DNA of 47,136 nucleotides, taken from the NCBI RefSeq assembly GCF_014655715.1, contig NZ_BNBM01000032.1:1-47136 (forward strand), read 5' to 3'. The notes below the pieces were generated by a model. That model ran no database searches. It was not told where the DNA came from and was given only the letters and a program-made list of their open reading frames with translations. Of the stretch, positions 35,001 through 43,091 are shown piece by piece (within the stretch, counting starts at the first letter, position 1; every line of letters starts with the position of its first letter). A program made the position numbers and the translations under genes. The DNA is from Streptomyces lanatus. GTDB lineage: Bacteria > Actinomycetota > Actinomycetes > Streptomycetales > Streptomycetaceae.

Positions 35001-35843
35001 CATCTCATTTGGTGAATCTGCGGTAGCAGATGAGGGTGCAGGCGATGCTGGTGAAGGCCAGGAAGTGCTCGGCTTTGCGCTCGTAGCGGCGATGCAGCCG
35101 GCGGCATCCAGCGAGCCAGGACATATTGCGTTCTATGGTCCAACGGTGGCGTCCCAGTCGGGTCGAGGACTCGATGCCCCTGCGTGCGATGCGGTGCCTG
35201 ATGCCGCGTCCGCGTAACCATCGCCGCAGGTGGTCGTAGTCGTACCCCTTATCGGCGTGGAGCTTTTGCGGCCTGCGCCGACGGCGTCCGCGCCGGGAGC
35301 GGATCGGGGGTATCCCCTTCACCAGCGGGATCAGCGCCTGGCTGTCGTGCAGGTTCGCCCCGGAGATCCCGACCGACAGGGGCAGACCGGTCCGCTCGGT
35401 GATCAGGTGGATCTTCGAGCCGTACTTGCCCCGATCCACAGGATTCGGACCTGTCAGCTCCCCCTTTTCAGTGCCCGCATGTTCACCGAGTCGATCGCGC
35501 AGCGGGACCAGTCCAGCTCGCCGCGGGAGCCGAGTTCGTCGAGGACCAGGCGGTGGAGCTTGGCCCACACGCGGGCCTTCGTCCACTCGGTAAAGCGCCG
35601 GTGGGCCGTCGCTCCCGACGGGCCGAACGACGCGGACGGCAACTGCTGCCAGGTGCAGCCCGACGTGGCCACGAACACGATTGCGGCCAGCACCTCCCGG
35701 TCACCGTGTCGGCGTCGGCCGCCACCCTGAGGCCGCGACGGAGCCTCCGGGACCACCCGCTGGAACAGCTCCCACAACTCATCCGGCACCAGTCGCTCAA
35801 CGATCGAGACCACGATCGATAGCCTACCGATCCAAATGAGATG
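35001..35843 (-). mobile_element. IS5-family (IS112-like) element inserted in qcrB
   Basis: Inverted 12-bp ends CATCTCATTTGG (35001-35012) and CCAAATGAGATG (35832-35843) bound the element. Weaker similarity extends outward to TTAG/CTAA. The flanks (ACTTA left, TAACC right) do not give a clean target duplication: TTA/TAA, or a mutated copy. The element carries a two-frame transposase. Confidence 0.82.
35005..35813 (-). CDS. IS5-family transposase in two overlapping frames
   Basis: OrfA runs from GTG 35813 (VVSIVERLVPDELWELFQRV) to a stop at 35454 and carries GCTWQQLPSASFGPSGATAH and the first catalytic Asp (WSRCAIDSVNMRALK). OrfB continues in the -1 frame from the overlap: TGPNPVDRGKYGSKIHLITE, LHADKGYDYDHLRRWLRGRG (second Asp), HRWTIERNMSWLAGCRRLHR (Glu), ending at 35005. 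The frames meet in a run of four A and five G (35460-35468 on the plus strand), a plausible -1 slippery site. The combined product would be about 270 residues, so the element may be active. Confidence 0.83.
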
Positions 35844-36963
35844 ACGTCTAACCTGGCTATGTTCTTCTTCGGCGGAGAGTTCCCCGGCACCGAAATCGTC
35901 CCGCGGCTCTACTCGGTACACATCCTGCTGCTCCCCGCTCTGATCGCCGCGCTGATAGTCGTCCACATGCTCCTGCTCGTCTACCACAAGCACACTCAGT
36001 GGCCCGGCCCCGGCAAGACCAACCGCAACGTCGTAGGCACGCCTTTCCTGCCCGTCTACCTCGCCAAAACCAGCGGCTTCTTCTTCCTCGTCGCCTCGGT
36101 GATCGCCGCCATGTCGGCCATCGCCTCCATCAACCCCGTGTGGACCTACGGTCCTTACCGCCCCGACCAGGTGTCGACGAACGCCCAGCCGGACTGGTAC
36201 ATGGGGTTCTCCGAAGGTCTCATCCGCATGATGCCGGGGTGGGAAATCAACATGGCTGGACACACCCTCAACCTCGGTGTGCTGATCCCCCTGATCGTGT
36301 TCCCGACCATCCTGCTGGCCATCGGTCTCTACCCCTTCTTCGAAAGCTGGATCACCGGCGACAAGCGCGAGCACCATCTCCTTGACAGGCCGCGGAACCG
36401 GCCAGTGCGTACCGGTCTCGGTGTCGCTTGGCTCAGCGTGTACTTCCTCCTCCTGATCGGCGGCGGGAACGACCTTTTCGCCACCCGCTTCCACCTCTCC
36501 ATCAACACCGTCACATGGTTCATCCGCATCGCGCTGTTCGTGGTCCCCCTGGCGGCGTTCCTCATCACCAAACGCATTTGCCTCGCTCTCCAGAGCCGCG
36601 ACAAGGAGAAGGTCCTCCACGGCAAGGAGACGGGCACCATTCGTCGTCTGCCCCACGGCGAGTACGTCGAGGTGCACCAGCCGCTCTCCCCCGCGGAACG
36701 CCGCACCCTGACCGTCCACGAGCAGTACAAGCCCCTCGACCCCGGGCCAGCCGAGGACGCCAACGGCATACCGCACCAGCTCTCCCGCCGCGAGCGGCTC
36801 AGGACGCGTCTGTCTCGCGGCTATTTCGAGCCGTCAGCACAGGTCGCCAAGCCGACCAGGGAAGAGGTGCGGCACAACGAGGAAGAGATCACGCACAGCA
36901 TCGAGCACTGACTACGGCTGCTCGCCGCCGGTGCGCTCCTCGTGATCAGCCGGCTCACCCACC

Positions 36964-37461
36964 TCAGACCAGGCCGAGTCGCTTCTTGCGGGTGAGGGCT
37001 TCGAGGTCGAGCTGGAGTGTAGGCGGTGGGACGGCGAGGACCGGGCAGGTGGCGTGGGTGAGGCCGTAGTGGGCGACGGGGGATCGCCAGCGGCGGAGTC
37101 TCCCGTGGTGCCCTCCGCCGATGACCAGCAGGTCGGTTTCCTTGTTGGCGATCTGAACGAGGGTTCGGCCTGCGGTGCCGGAGATAACGAGCCCACTGAT
37201 GGGAACGGCGTCATCGGTGGCGGTGAAGACATCGTTCAATATGTCCTTCAGCAGGCCCATGGCTGCGGTTCTGGTGCCCTTGAGCGGTGATCGATTGGTC
37301 CCGGAAGGTGGGTCCGTGTCGCAGGGCCGCCAGACCAGGACTGCCAGGAGCCGGCGTCCGGTGAGCCGCGCCTCGGTGCCGGCCCTCTGCAGTGCGACGA
37401 GGCTGTTGAGTGATCCGTTGATTCCGACCACGATGCGCTGCTGCTGTGATGGGCTGTCCAT
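36964..37461 (-). CDS. Universal stress protein (UspA family)
   Basis: A 165-residue single-domain USP. It starts RIVVGINGSLNSLVALQRAG and has LLVIGGGHHGRLRRWRSP before HYGLTHATCPVLAV, the region where ATP-binding USPs carry G-2x-G-9x-G(S/T). ATP binding is therefore likely. It ends with a short basic tail (LTRKKRLGLV). Converges with the interrupted qcrB (53 nt apart). ATG 37461 follows AAGGAGCCTC. Such USPs are hypoxia- and dormancy-induced in actinobacteria. Confidence 0.87.
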   Translation of the reverse strand: MDSPSQQQRIVVGINGSLNSLVALQRAGTEARLTGRRLLAVLVWRPCDTDPPSGTNRSPLKGTRTAAMGLLKDILNDVFTATDDAVPISGLVISGTAGRTLVQIANKETDLLVIGGGHHGRLRRWRSPVAHYGLTHATCPVLAVPPPTLQLDLEALTRKKRLGLV

Positions 37462-37943
37462 GAGGCTCCTTCCGCCGCCTTGGAGGACGCCCTCGTCGTC
37501 ACCTTTCGGGCAAGCGACGTGGCACGGCTATCCGCCGACAAAGCGCCGGGGCTGTCTTTCACCAGGGCTGAGGCGACTGCATAGGGCGTCTATTACCTGA
37601 CGAAATCGACATGGTGTAGGTGACGTAGTGAGTCGGATTCCTGCGCGGCTTCGGTAAGGGCTTCGGAAGGGTTGCCTTCGACTCACCGAGTTCCCTCGAA
37701 TCCACTACGAGGGACACGTCCTTCGCGACACGATCGTTGCGTCGCCTCTTGCGACTTGTCCTGTCGGCTGGTTCGCCGGGCTGCGGCCCGACTGGCGGAA
37801 ATCGGAGCCTTTGCTCAGGTGACCTTGTCGATCGAACGGCTCGCGTCCTCGCGCTCCAGGTCACCGTTCGTGACAAACGCCTCCCGTGGGTGCTGCACGG
37901 AGAGCAAGGACACGAGGTCCCTCCCGAACAGGGCGGCCGTGAA
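37462..37943. other. Intergenic region with an inverted repeat, no gene
   Basis: No credible coding frame. GTGAGTCG (37628-37635) and CGACTCAC (37679-37686) form a perfect 8-bp dyad with a 43-nt loop. AGGGACACGTCCTT near 37710 contains a short GGGAC/GTCC dyad. I cannot assign a role. Confidence 0.4.
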
Positions 37944-39167
37944 TCAGACGGCGAGAACACGAACCTTCCGCTCCCAGGTCGGCACGGCCAGGACGTGATA
38001 GCCCCGGTGCAAAAGCCAGGCGGGAAATCCCTTGATCACGATGCGCTTGTACTGGAAGATGCCGCGCCCCATCCCCAGCGTCGCTGCCACCCCCAGGCTG
38101 TCGTGGCGGTAGGGGCGGACTCGGCCGCCCCGCAGGTCGGCCACGATGTTCTTCGCGAGCCGCTTGCCCTGCCGTACCGCGTGTTGAGCGTTGGGCACCG
38201 TGTGTGCTCCCGGCACCGGCGACGCCAGGTCAGGGACGGCCGCATCGTCGCCGGCCGCCCACACATCCGTCACGGGCTGGCTGTCCGTGCCCACGCGAAG
38301 ATCGGCTCGGACCACGAGCAGGCCCCGCTCGTCGACCGGCAGATCCGTGTGGTTGTGCACGACCGGGTTGGCGGCATTGCCCGCGGTCCAGACGATCAGC
38401 GCGGAGTCGAACTCCTCTCCGCTGGAGAGCACGACGTGTCCGCCTTCGGCGGAGACGAGCTGAGTGTTCAGATGCACACGCGCACCACGTCGTTCCAACG
38501 AGCCCACCACCCAGGCACCGGGCTTGTCCCCCACCTCGGGCAGAATCCGGCCCTGGGCCTCGACCAGGTGGAAGGACAGATCGTCCATGACCAACTCCGG
38601 GTAGGACCTGAGCATCGCTGTCGCCAGCGACAGCAGCTCGCCGAAGCCCTCGACACCGGAGAACCCGCCGCCCACGACCGTCACGGTAAGCAGCTTGCGC
38701 CGCTCGATGCCCGGGGGCAGTGATGCGGCCTGGTCGAAATTGGTCATCAACCGATCGCGAACGGCGACCGCCTCTTCCACGTGCTTCAGACCGATCGCCT
38801 GCTGCGCGAGCCCGGGAATGGGGAACGTACGCGTCACGGCACCGGTCGTGACCACAAGGACGTCATAGTGCAGTTCGTATTCCGCGCCCTGCACAGGTCG
38901 GATCTGGACCGTCCGAACCGCACTCCGGATCCCGGTCACGCGTCCGGCAATCAGCCGGGTACGGCGCAGATGCCGTCGCAACGACACAGCGGCATGACGT
39001 GCCTCGACCGACCCCGCCGCCACCTCGGGGAGGAAGGGCTGGTAGGTCATATAGGGACGCGGGTCGACGACCGTGACCCGTGCCTCGCCCTTGCGAAGTG
39101 ACTTCTCCAGGCGCCATGCGGTGTAAAAGCCTGCATAGCCGCCCCCGATGATCACGATCTCACGCAT
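37944..39167 (-). CDS. Type II NADH dehydrogenase-like flavoprotein
   Basis: A 407-residue two-dinucleotide-binding flavoprotein. FAD motif: IVIIGGGYAGFYTAWRLEKS. NADH motif: LTVTVVGGGFSGVEGFGELL near residue 165. TAGNAANPVV and VTDVWAAGDDAAVPD complete the family pattern. NDH-2 enzymes oxidise NADH and reduce menaquinone at the inner face of the membrane without pumping protons. The C-terminal RIVIKGFPAWLLHRGYHVLA stretch is typical. ATG 39167 follows AGAGGGAATC. The neighbouring qcrB and USP genes suggest an alternative respiratory or dormancy set. Confidence 0.88.
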   Translation of the reverse strand: MREIVIIGGGYAGFYTAWRLEKSLRKGEARVTVVDPRPYMTYQPFLPEVAAGSVEARHAAVSLRRHLRRTRLIAGRVTGIRSAVRTVQIRPVQGAEYELHYDVLVVTTGAVTRTFPIPGLAQQAIGLKHVEEAVAVRDRLMTNFDQAASLPPGIERRKLLTVTVVGGGFSGVEGFGELLSLATAMLRSYPELVMDDLSFHLVEAQGRILPEVGDKPGAWVVGSLERRGARVHLNTQLVSAEGGHVVLSSGEEFDSALIVWTAGNAANPVVHNHTDLPVDERGLLVVRADLRVGTDSQPVTDVWAAGDDAAVPDLASPVPGAHTVPNAQHAVRQGKRLAKNIVADLRGGRVRPYRHDSLGVAATLGMGRGIFQYKRIVIKGFPAWLLHRGYHVLAVPTWERKVRVLAV

Positions 39168-39419
39168 GATTCCCTCTGCTCGTAGGTCGACAACCAATGC
39201 GTTCGGCACGTGTTGCCGGGTGACCGAGCATGTTGAACGCTGCCGCAGCGCATTCGGGCAGGAAGACCATGGGCCGGCGGAATGATCATGCAGTTGCTGA
39301 TGTGCTCACCGCGTCGGGGCCCGCCTGGATGACCCCCTTCAGAGGACCGCGTGTTGCCGCTTGCCGCGTCCTGGCGGAAGAAGTTGACGCCGCGGCAACC
39401 TGCCGTCGCTCTGCGGGAT

Positions 39420-39890
39420 CTACGCAAGGTCTCGCTCGATCGCGGTGAGTTCCTTGTCATCGCCGCCTTCCGCGGATTCATGCTTGGGGTAGGCGCCGAC
39501 GCCGGGATGGACCTTGTCGATGAGGTCGGTGTACTGCGGGTTGCGGTCGATGAACTCACCGACGACCGGGCAGATGATGGTGATCTTCTTCCCGCTCTCG
39601 CGGATCTCGTCCAACACGCGTGAGACGAGTTCCGTAGCCACCCGGTGTTTGCGGTAGGCGGGGTCGACCCAGGTCGTCAGCAGCACGACGCGGCCGCCTA
39701 CGAAACGGTACGAGAGCTCGCCGATCGCGTCATCACCGAGAGCGGCGATCCAGCGGCCATGCTCCGCGTCGTTGAGTACATCCAGCGCCCAGCTGGAATC
39801 CATCTCGCTACGACCTGCCTCATCCAAAGCGGCGATGAGCGCTGCGTTGTTTTCTTCACGGGCGGACGCCTCGGTCTCGAAGTTAATCAT
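39420..39890 (-). CDS. YjdJ-type GNAT N-acetyltransferase (paralogue 3)
   Basis: A 156-residue GNAT, longer than its paralogues through an N-terminal extension (about 40 residues, acidic, EENNAALIAALDEAGRSEMD) and a charged C-terminal tail. The signature is ICPVVGEFIDRNPQYTDLID. The acetyl-CoA loop reads YRKHRVATELVSRVLDEIRE, lacking the usual glycines, so catalysis may be altered. I use ATG 39890; the ribosome-binding site is weak. Between this gene and the NDH-2 start (39168-39419) I see nothing. Confidence 0.82.
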   Translation of the reverse strand: MINFETEASAREENNAALIAALDEAGRSEMDSSWALDVLNDAEHGRWIAALGDDAIGELSYRFVGGRVVLLTTWVDPAYRKHRVATELVSRVLDEIRESGKKITIICPVVGEFIDRNPQYTDLIDKVHPGVGAYPKHESAEGGDDKELTAIERDLA

Positions 39891-40039
39891 CGTTGTCACA
39901 CTTTCTGTCGGGGAGTCAATCGGTGAGTCCAAGGCAACGGGTGCAGCCTTTAGCCGCTCTCGAGCACTTAAGACCAATGAGGTCGGCGTACTCCAGGTTA
40001 ATCTCCACAGCGGCGATCGATGGTCCCGACAAGTGGTCA

Positions 40040-40345
40040 TCAGTTCTCGATCCTGACTTGGCGTGCATCGAACGCGACGTAGCCGCTGAAGTCGTAGCCG
40101 ACACGAGTTGCCGCCGACTCCTTGATGTTCGGATAAGACCAAGCCCCGTCCCTGAGGATCGTCTCGCCTGCCACGACGTCGTGATACTGCGCCCTTCCCT
40201 TCCAGGGACAGGTATAAGGGGTCGGACTGTGGCGCAGCGCGCCGACTGCGACCGCATCCGGTGGGAAGTAGACGTTGCCCTCGATACTGACGACGGCCTC
40301 GCTTTCAGCCTCGGCCACGACGGTCCGCCCAACCATTGCCTTCAT
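40040..40345 (-). CDS. DUF427 family protein
   Basis: A 101-residue DUF427 protein. Characteristic stretches: SEAVVSIEGNVYFPPDAVA, SPTPYTCPWKGRAQYHDV and ATRVGYDFSGYVAFDARQV. DUF427 proteins are small beta-rich cytosolic proteins of unknown activity, common near stress genes in actinobacteria. The ATG at 40345 follows GGGGAAAGACTG. A GGGTAAGAAGTGG word lies 140 nt upstream. Confidence 0.9.
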   Translation of the reverse strand: MKAMVGRTVVAEAESEAVVSIEGNVYFPPDAVAVGALRHSPTPYTCPWKGRAQYHDVVAGETILRDGAWSYPNIKESAATRVGYDFSGYVAFDARQVRIEN

Positions 40346-40484
40346 CAGTCTTTCCCCTAATCACGTTCACTTGGGCCGCATCTGCGATCTCCGGCTGAGC
40401 CGGCAGGCTTCAGTCGGACGCCCAATTCGTGCAGTCAGAGCCAGCTTGCGCGTGTCGGCTTAGGGGTTAGTGCCGGGCGGGGAT

Positions 40485-40497
40485 CCACTTCTTACCC
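40485..40497 (-). promoter_or_regulatory. GGTAAGAAG-type element upstream of DUF427 gene
   Basis: GGGTAAGAAGTGG on the minus strand, 140 nt ahead of the DUF427 ATG. GGGTA also resembles the -10 of SigB-like promoters. Confidence 0.45.
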
Positions 40498-40622
40498 TTG
40501 TCTTGATGCCACGTGAGCGGTCAAGGAGGCGTGAGCTCATCGGGGCTCGCACTCACCACACTTGGCGAGGCTACTCGGGATCGGTGTTCGTCCAAGGGGA
40601 CTACTAAGTGCCACCCGGTAGT

Positions 40623-40988
40623 TCAGCGACCGTTCGCCAGCGCCGACTCGGCAGCAGCACGATCGGAGTAGCCCGGGTGTCGAGTGTCGACCAGATCGGC
40701 GTAGGCGGTTGTTCGCGAGAGGTAGCCGACCACAAATGGGCAGATCGCGGTGATTGTGCCCTCACGGGTGCGGACCTCGTCGAGCACACGCCGTACGAGC
40801 GCGCCCCCAACCCCCTGACCTTGATGGCTCGACTCGACTTCAGTGTGCTTGAGGGCATACCGGTTGGGCCTCAAGTGGGTGTAGTACAGCCAGCCGACCA
40901 GGTCACCGTCGCGGTAGAGCTCAAAGCGACCTTGATCAGTGTTGTCGATCAGCTGCTCGGTTTCCGGCACCTGTTCCTCGCTGCTCAT
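40623..40988 (-). CDS. YjdJ-type GNAT N-acetyltransferase (paralogue 4)
   Basis: A 121-residue GNAT with an intact acetyl-CoA loop HQGQGVGGALVRRVLDEVRT and the signature ICPFVVGYLSRTTAYADLVD. The ATG at 40988 follows GAGAGTGAGCCG; the frame is open a few residues further upstream. Its promoter region contains both the perfect palindrome GGACTCTAGAGTCC (55 nt upstream) and a TAGGTAAGCG word (77 nt upstream). Substrate unknown. Confidence 0.84.
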   Translation of the reverse strand: MSSEEQVPETEQLIDNTDQGRFELYRDGDLVGWLYYTHLRPNRYALKHTEVESSHQGQGVGGALVRRVLDEVRTREGTITAICPFVVGYLSRTTAYADLVDTRHPGYSDRAAAESALANGR

Positions 40989-41042
40989 CGGCTCACTCTC
41001 CAATTTGTAGTTACGCCGCATACTCGGACGGCCACGGTTTTC

Positions 41043-41056
41043 GGACTCTAGAGTCC
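41043..41056. promoter_or_regulatory. DosR/OsdR-like palindrome
   Basis: GGACTCTAGAGTCC, a perfect 14-bp palindrome in the context TTCGGACTCTAGAGTCCAA. It resembles the mycobacterial DosR box (TTSGGGACTWWAGTCCCSAA) in core and flanks. It lies 55 nt upstream of GNAT paralogue 4, a suitable activator distance. Confidence 0.6.
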
Positions 41057-41064
41057 AAGTATGA

Positions 41065-41074
41065 CGCTTACCTA
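41065..41074 (-). promoter_or_regulatory. GGTAAG-type element upstream of GNAT paralogue 4
   Basis: TAGGTAAGCG on the minus strand, 77 nt upstream of the ATG and just beyond the palindrome at 41043-41056. Confidence 0.35.
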
Positions 41075-41209
41075 GTCACATTGCAGCGGCCTTGTGACTC
41101 AGGTTGGACTGAGAGGTCCGTTGAGGAAACCGGGCTGCCCGGTCTCGCGGCGTGCGGGGCCGGGCCGGTTCGTGGAGCAGACGGGTTCGTGCGTTCGCCG
41201 CGACCTGGT

Positions 41210-41647
41210 TCAGCTGCTCGCGGTCTCGGGTCCCTCCGGGGCGAGGAGGACGGCCGCGTGGCTGGCGTGGGTGACGGCGTCGCTCACGCGGGGATTGAAG
41301 AGGGCGGCGACGGCTCCGCGGTGGTGCGGGCTGAGGACGATGAGATCCGCCGGGAACTGCTCGGCTGCTTCCGTTATGAGTGCCGGCACTTCGTTGAGCA
41401 AGCCGTTGGCGAGTGTGCCGTCCGCCTCGATGCCCTCGCCTCGCAGAACGGCGACGGCCTCATCGGTGATCGCCCTGGCTTCGGCGTCATCCTCCAGGCG
41501 CACCACGGTGTCGAACGTGGTGGTGGCCGCGACGACATGCAGAACGCGAACGCGGGCACCGGTCAGCCGGGCCAAGTCACCAGCCATACGTACGGAAGCC
41601 AGACGGGAAGGGCTCGAATCGACCGCGACCAATATGCGCTTGAACAT
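41210..41647 (-). CDS. Universal stress protein (UspA family)
   Basis: A 145-residue USP beginning FKRILVAVDSSPSRLASVRM, with ADLIVLSPHHRGAVAALFNP near residue 105 and AVTHASHAAVLLAPEGPE at the end. It lacks the G-2x-G-9x-G(S/T) ATP-binding pattern of the other USP, so it may be of the non-ATP-binding class. ATG 41647 follows GAAGGAGAACG. It is followed downstream by GNAT paralogue 4 on the same strand (222 nt gap). Confidence 0.86.
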   Translation of the reverse strand: MFKRILVAVDSSPSRLASVRMAGDLARLTGARVRVLHVVAATTTFDTVVRLEDDAEARAITDEAVAVLRGEGIEADGTLANGLLNEVPALITEAAEQFPADLIVLSPHHRGAVAALFNPRVSDAVTHASHAAVLLAPEGPETASS

Positions 41648-41705
41648 GTGTGTGCGTTCTCCTTCAGGCGTGAACTTCGGCGAGATCTCGGCGCAACTGG
41701 GGAAG

Positions 41706-41825
41706 TCAGGCCGGGGGGCGCCGGCCGCGGAGCCGAACCAGATGCCCGGGTGACTCGGATCGATGGACGTCGGCATACCTTGTGCGCCGCTTGATGCACC
41801 GATCGACGGTGGGGCAGCCGACCAT
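41706..41825 (-). pseudogene. YjdJ-type GNAT relic (duplicate of paralogue 1)
   Basis: Encodes VGCPTVDRCIKRRTRYADV, then after a one-base insertion IDPSHPGIWFGSAAGAPRP. This matches the C-terminal third of the GNAT at 11775-12134. The first about 85 codons are deleted, so the 5' flank is joined directly to the C-terminal signature. The upstream 100 nt, including GGGTCCCTAGAGTCC at 41901-41915, also match the paralogue's upstream region. Confidence 0.8.
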
Positions 41826-41900
41826 CGCCCCTTCGCACGGGCACCTCACCGTCTGTCTGTGCCACGGCAGGCCAAACCAGCAGGCGCGCCCGTCCCTAAC

Positions 41901-41915
41901 GGGTCCCTAGAGTCC
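41901..41915 (-). promoter_or_regulatory. DosR/OsdR-like imperfect palindrome
   Basis: GGGTCCCTAGAGTCC, upstream of the GNAT relic. It differs from the element at 12216 by one base. Confidence 0.45.
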
Positions 41916-42199
41916 ACTATCCAGCCTCGCAGAGACACTTCGCAACCGACTCGAAGCGCTATGCGGACTCGGCCGACAACATGAGGCGTTGGGGCGTCGG
42001 CCAACCGCCGACGAGCACCCGAGAACCTGATGACGAGCTCCAGCGGAGTGTTCTTGCGGTGAGCAGAAGAGGAACCCTTCACGCCGAGACGTCCACCGGT
42101 TCTGCGGTCCACCCCATCCGTTTCCGCTGGTCGCGGTGGAATTCTGCGAGGAATCAGTCCGGCCCCGCCCCATCGCCACGGCAGTTGCCCACAGGCTGA

Positions 42200-42366
42200 G
42201 CCCGCTCGTACGCTCCGGACTACATGGTCCGCCCGAGGTGTTGCTGATGGATGAGCCGGCATCGGCGCTCGCAAGCTGCACTCGCCAGCGACAGGACTGC
42301 CTTCTTCAACCTCGAACATTCGGGGCAGCCGGGCAGGCTCGTCGAAATGGACGACTCCGTAAAGAG
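42200..42366 (+). pseudogene. PstB-like ABC ATPase relic
   Basis: One frame encodes EVLLMDEPASALAS, the Walker B/D-loop region of phosphate-importer ATPase PstB. About 10 codons later a second frame encodes SDRTAFFNLEHSGQPGRLVE and MDDSVK, matching the PstB C-terminus. Walker A, the signature motif and most of the region between are absent. From 41930 to 42200 and from 42367 to 42668 I see no gene. Confidence 0.65.
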
Positions 42367-42668
42367 GCGGGGATTCCGCCGAGAACGACGTTTGCCGGCG
42401 GCACGTCGACGAGGCGCGGTGCGTTCGAGGGGCCGGCGTTGCAGAGTGAGTGGCTGTCGCTGCAGTAGACGTCGGCGCGGCTACCTATCTATGGACGCCG
42501 ATCTCGCATAGATGAGCCGTAGATCACAGCAGCAATACCATTCTCCGAGAAGCAACGTATTGATCGGCCCGGCGTTGACTCGCCCCTTCCCGGTGCGTCG
42601 GTTGCAACAGCGAGCCAGCGTGAGGCCAAGTCTGAATTCTGTGCCTGGACGGGAGTTTGGAGAACATC

Positions 42669-42851
42669 GTGGGCAATGCCGACTCTACGCCGCAAGGAAA
42701 CGCTCAAGTGGCGCTTTTCGAGGCCATCGCGTCCCAAGCGCGGCAGCAGAAGGAGCACAAGGATCATGGAGCGGTCGCAGCGGCCTTGAAGGACCTGGCA
42801 GAGGCTTTCGCCTGGTCCGCGAATCAGCATGAGGGTCCGCGCGATCAGTGA
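42669..42851 (+). CDS. Small hypothetical protein (60 aa)
   Basis: A 60-residue, mostly helical protein starting at GTG 42669 after GGAGAACATC; a TTG at 42657 is an alternative start. Visible features are a Gln/Lys-rich helix (FEAIASQARQQKEHKDHGAV) and an Ala/Trp helix (ALKDLAEAFAWSANQH). No membrane segment. I do not recognise the family. It is followed 32 nt later by another small acidic protein, probably in the same transcript. Confidence 0.6.
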   Translation: MGNADSTPQGNAQVALFEAIASQARQQKEHKDHGAVAAALKDLAEAFAWSANQHEGPRDQ

Positions 42852-42883
42852 AGTTGCATGACCGTTCGAACAAAGGAGACGCA

Positions 42884-43081
42884 ATGTCTGAAGGCGCTGA
42901 AGACGATGAGTGGGGAGAGCCAACCCCAGATGTGGTCCTCCACACCGGCGCGGAACACTTGCCCGACCCGGAAGACGTAGTTCTGGCATCGGGTCACGAG
43001 ATCACACCGGAAAGGCTGGAAGAAGCACGCCGCCTTCTCGACGAAGAGGGCGCGGCCGGCGTGGAAAAGCTGCTCCCTTGA
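42884..43081 (+). CDS. Small acidic hypothetical protein (65 aa)
   Basis: A 65-residue, strongly acidic protein (SEGAEDDEWGEPTPDVVLHT, then PERLEEARRLLDEEGAAGVE). ATG 42884 follows AAAGGAGACGC, a strong ribosome-binding site. The C-terminal half is a predicted amphipathic helix. The family is not recognised. It is the last gene before a perfect 18-bp terminator hairpin, so with the preceding 60-residue gene it forms a short defined transcript. Confidence 0.68.
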   Translation: MSEGAEDDEWGEPTPDVVLHTGAEHLPDPEDVVLASGHEITPERLEEARRLLDEEGAAGVEKLLP

Positions 43082-43091
43082 AAGAGCACCA

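Larger units (their letters stand above)
34418..36911 (+). pseudogene. qcrB: Orphan cytochrome b (QcrB-type), split by an insertion sequence
   Basis: The 5' part (34418 to about 34993) encodes the first four helices with heme-ligand His residues (RQMHHWAALIMVAGMFIHMM and HFFTGSFRKPREVN) and ends in ILSVPIIGT. After the IS, the reading frame resumes near 35850 as LAMFFFGGEFPGTEIVPRLY and continues through the Qo-site region (NPVWTYGPYRPDQVS, DWYMGFSEGL) to 36911. Joined, it is a full-length actinobacterial cytochrome bc1 b subunit of about 545 residues. No qcrA, qcrC or ctaE gene is nearby. GTG 34418 follows GGAGAGAAGAGC. Respiratory function is abolished unless the IS excises. Confidence 0.92.

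Noticed and set aside
35454..36776. 440-residue minus-strand frame covering the qcrB 3' half
   Set aside because: Only its last part (from GTG 35813) is the IS transposase OrfA. The upstream part is an antisense shadow of qcrB.
37652..37658. GGTAAGG as a further member of the stress promoter word
   Set aside because: On the plus strand here it faces no gene in the right orientation; kept as a counterexample.
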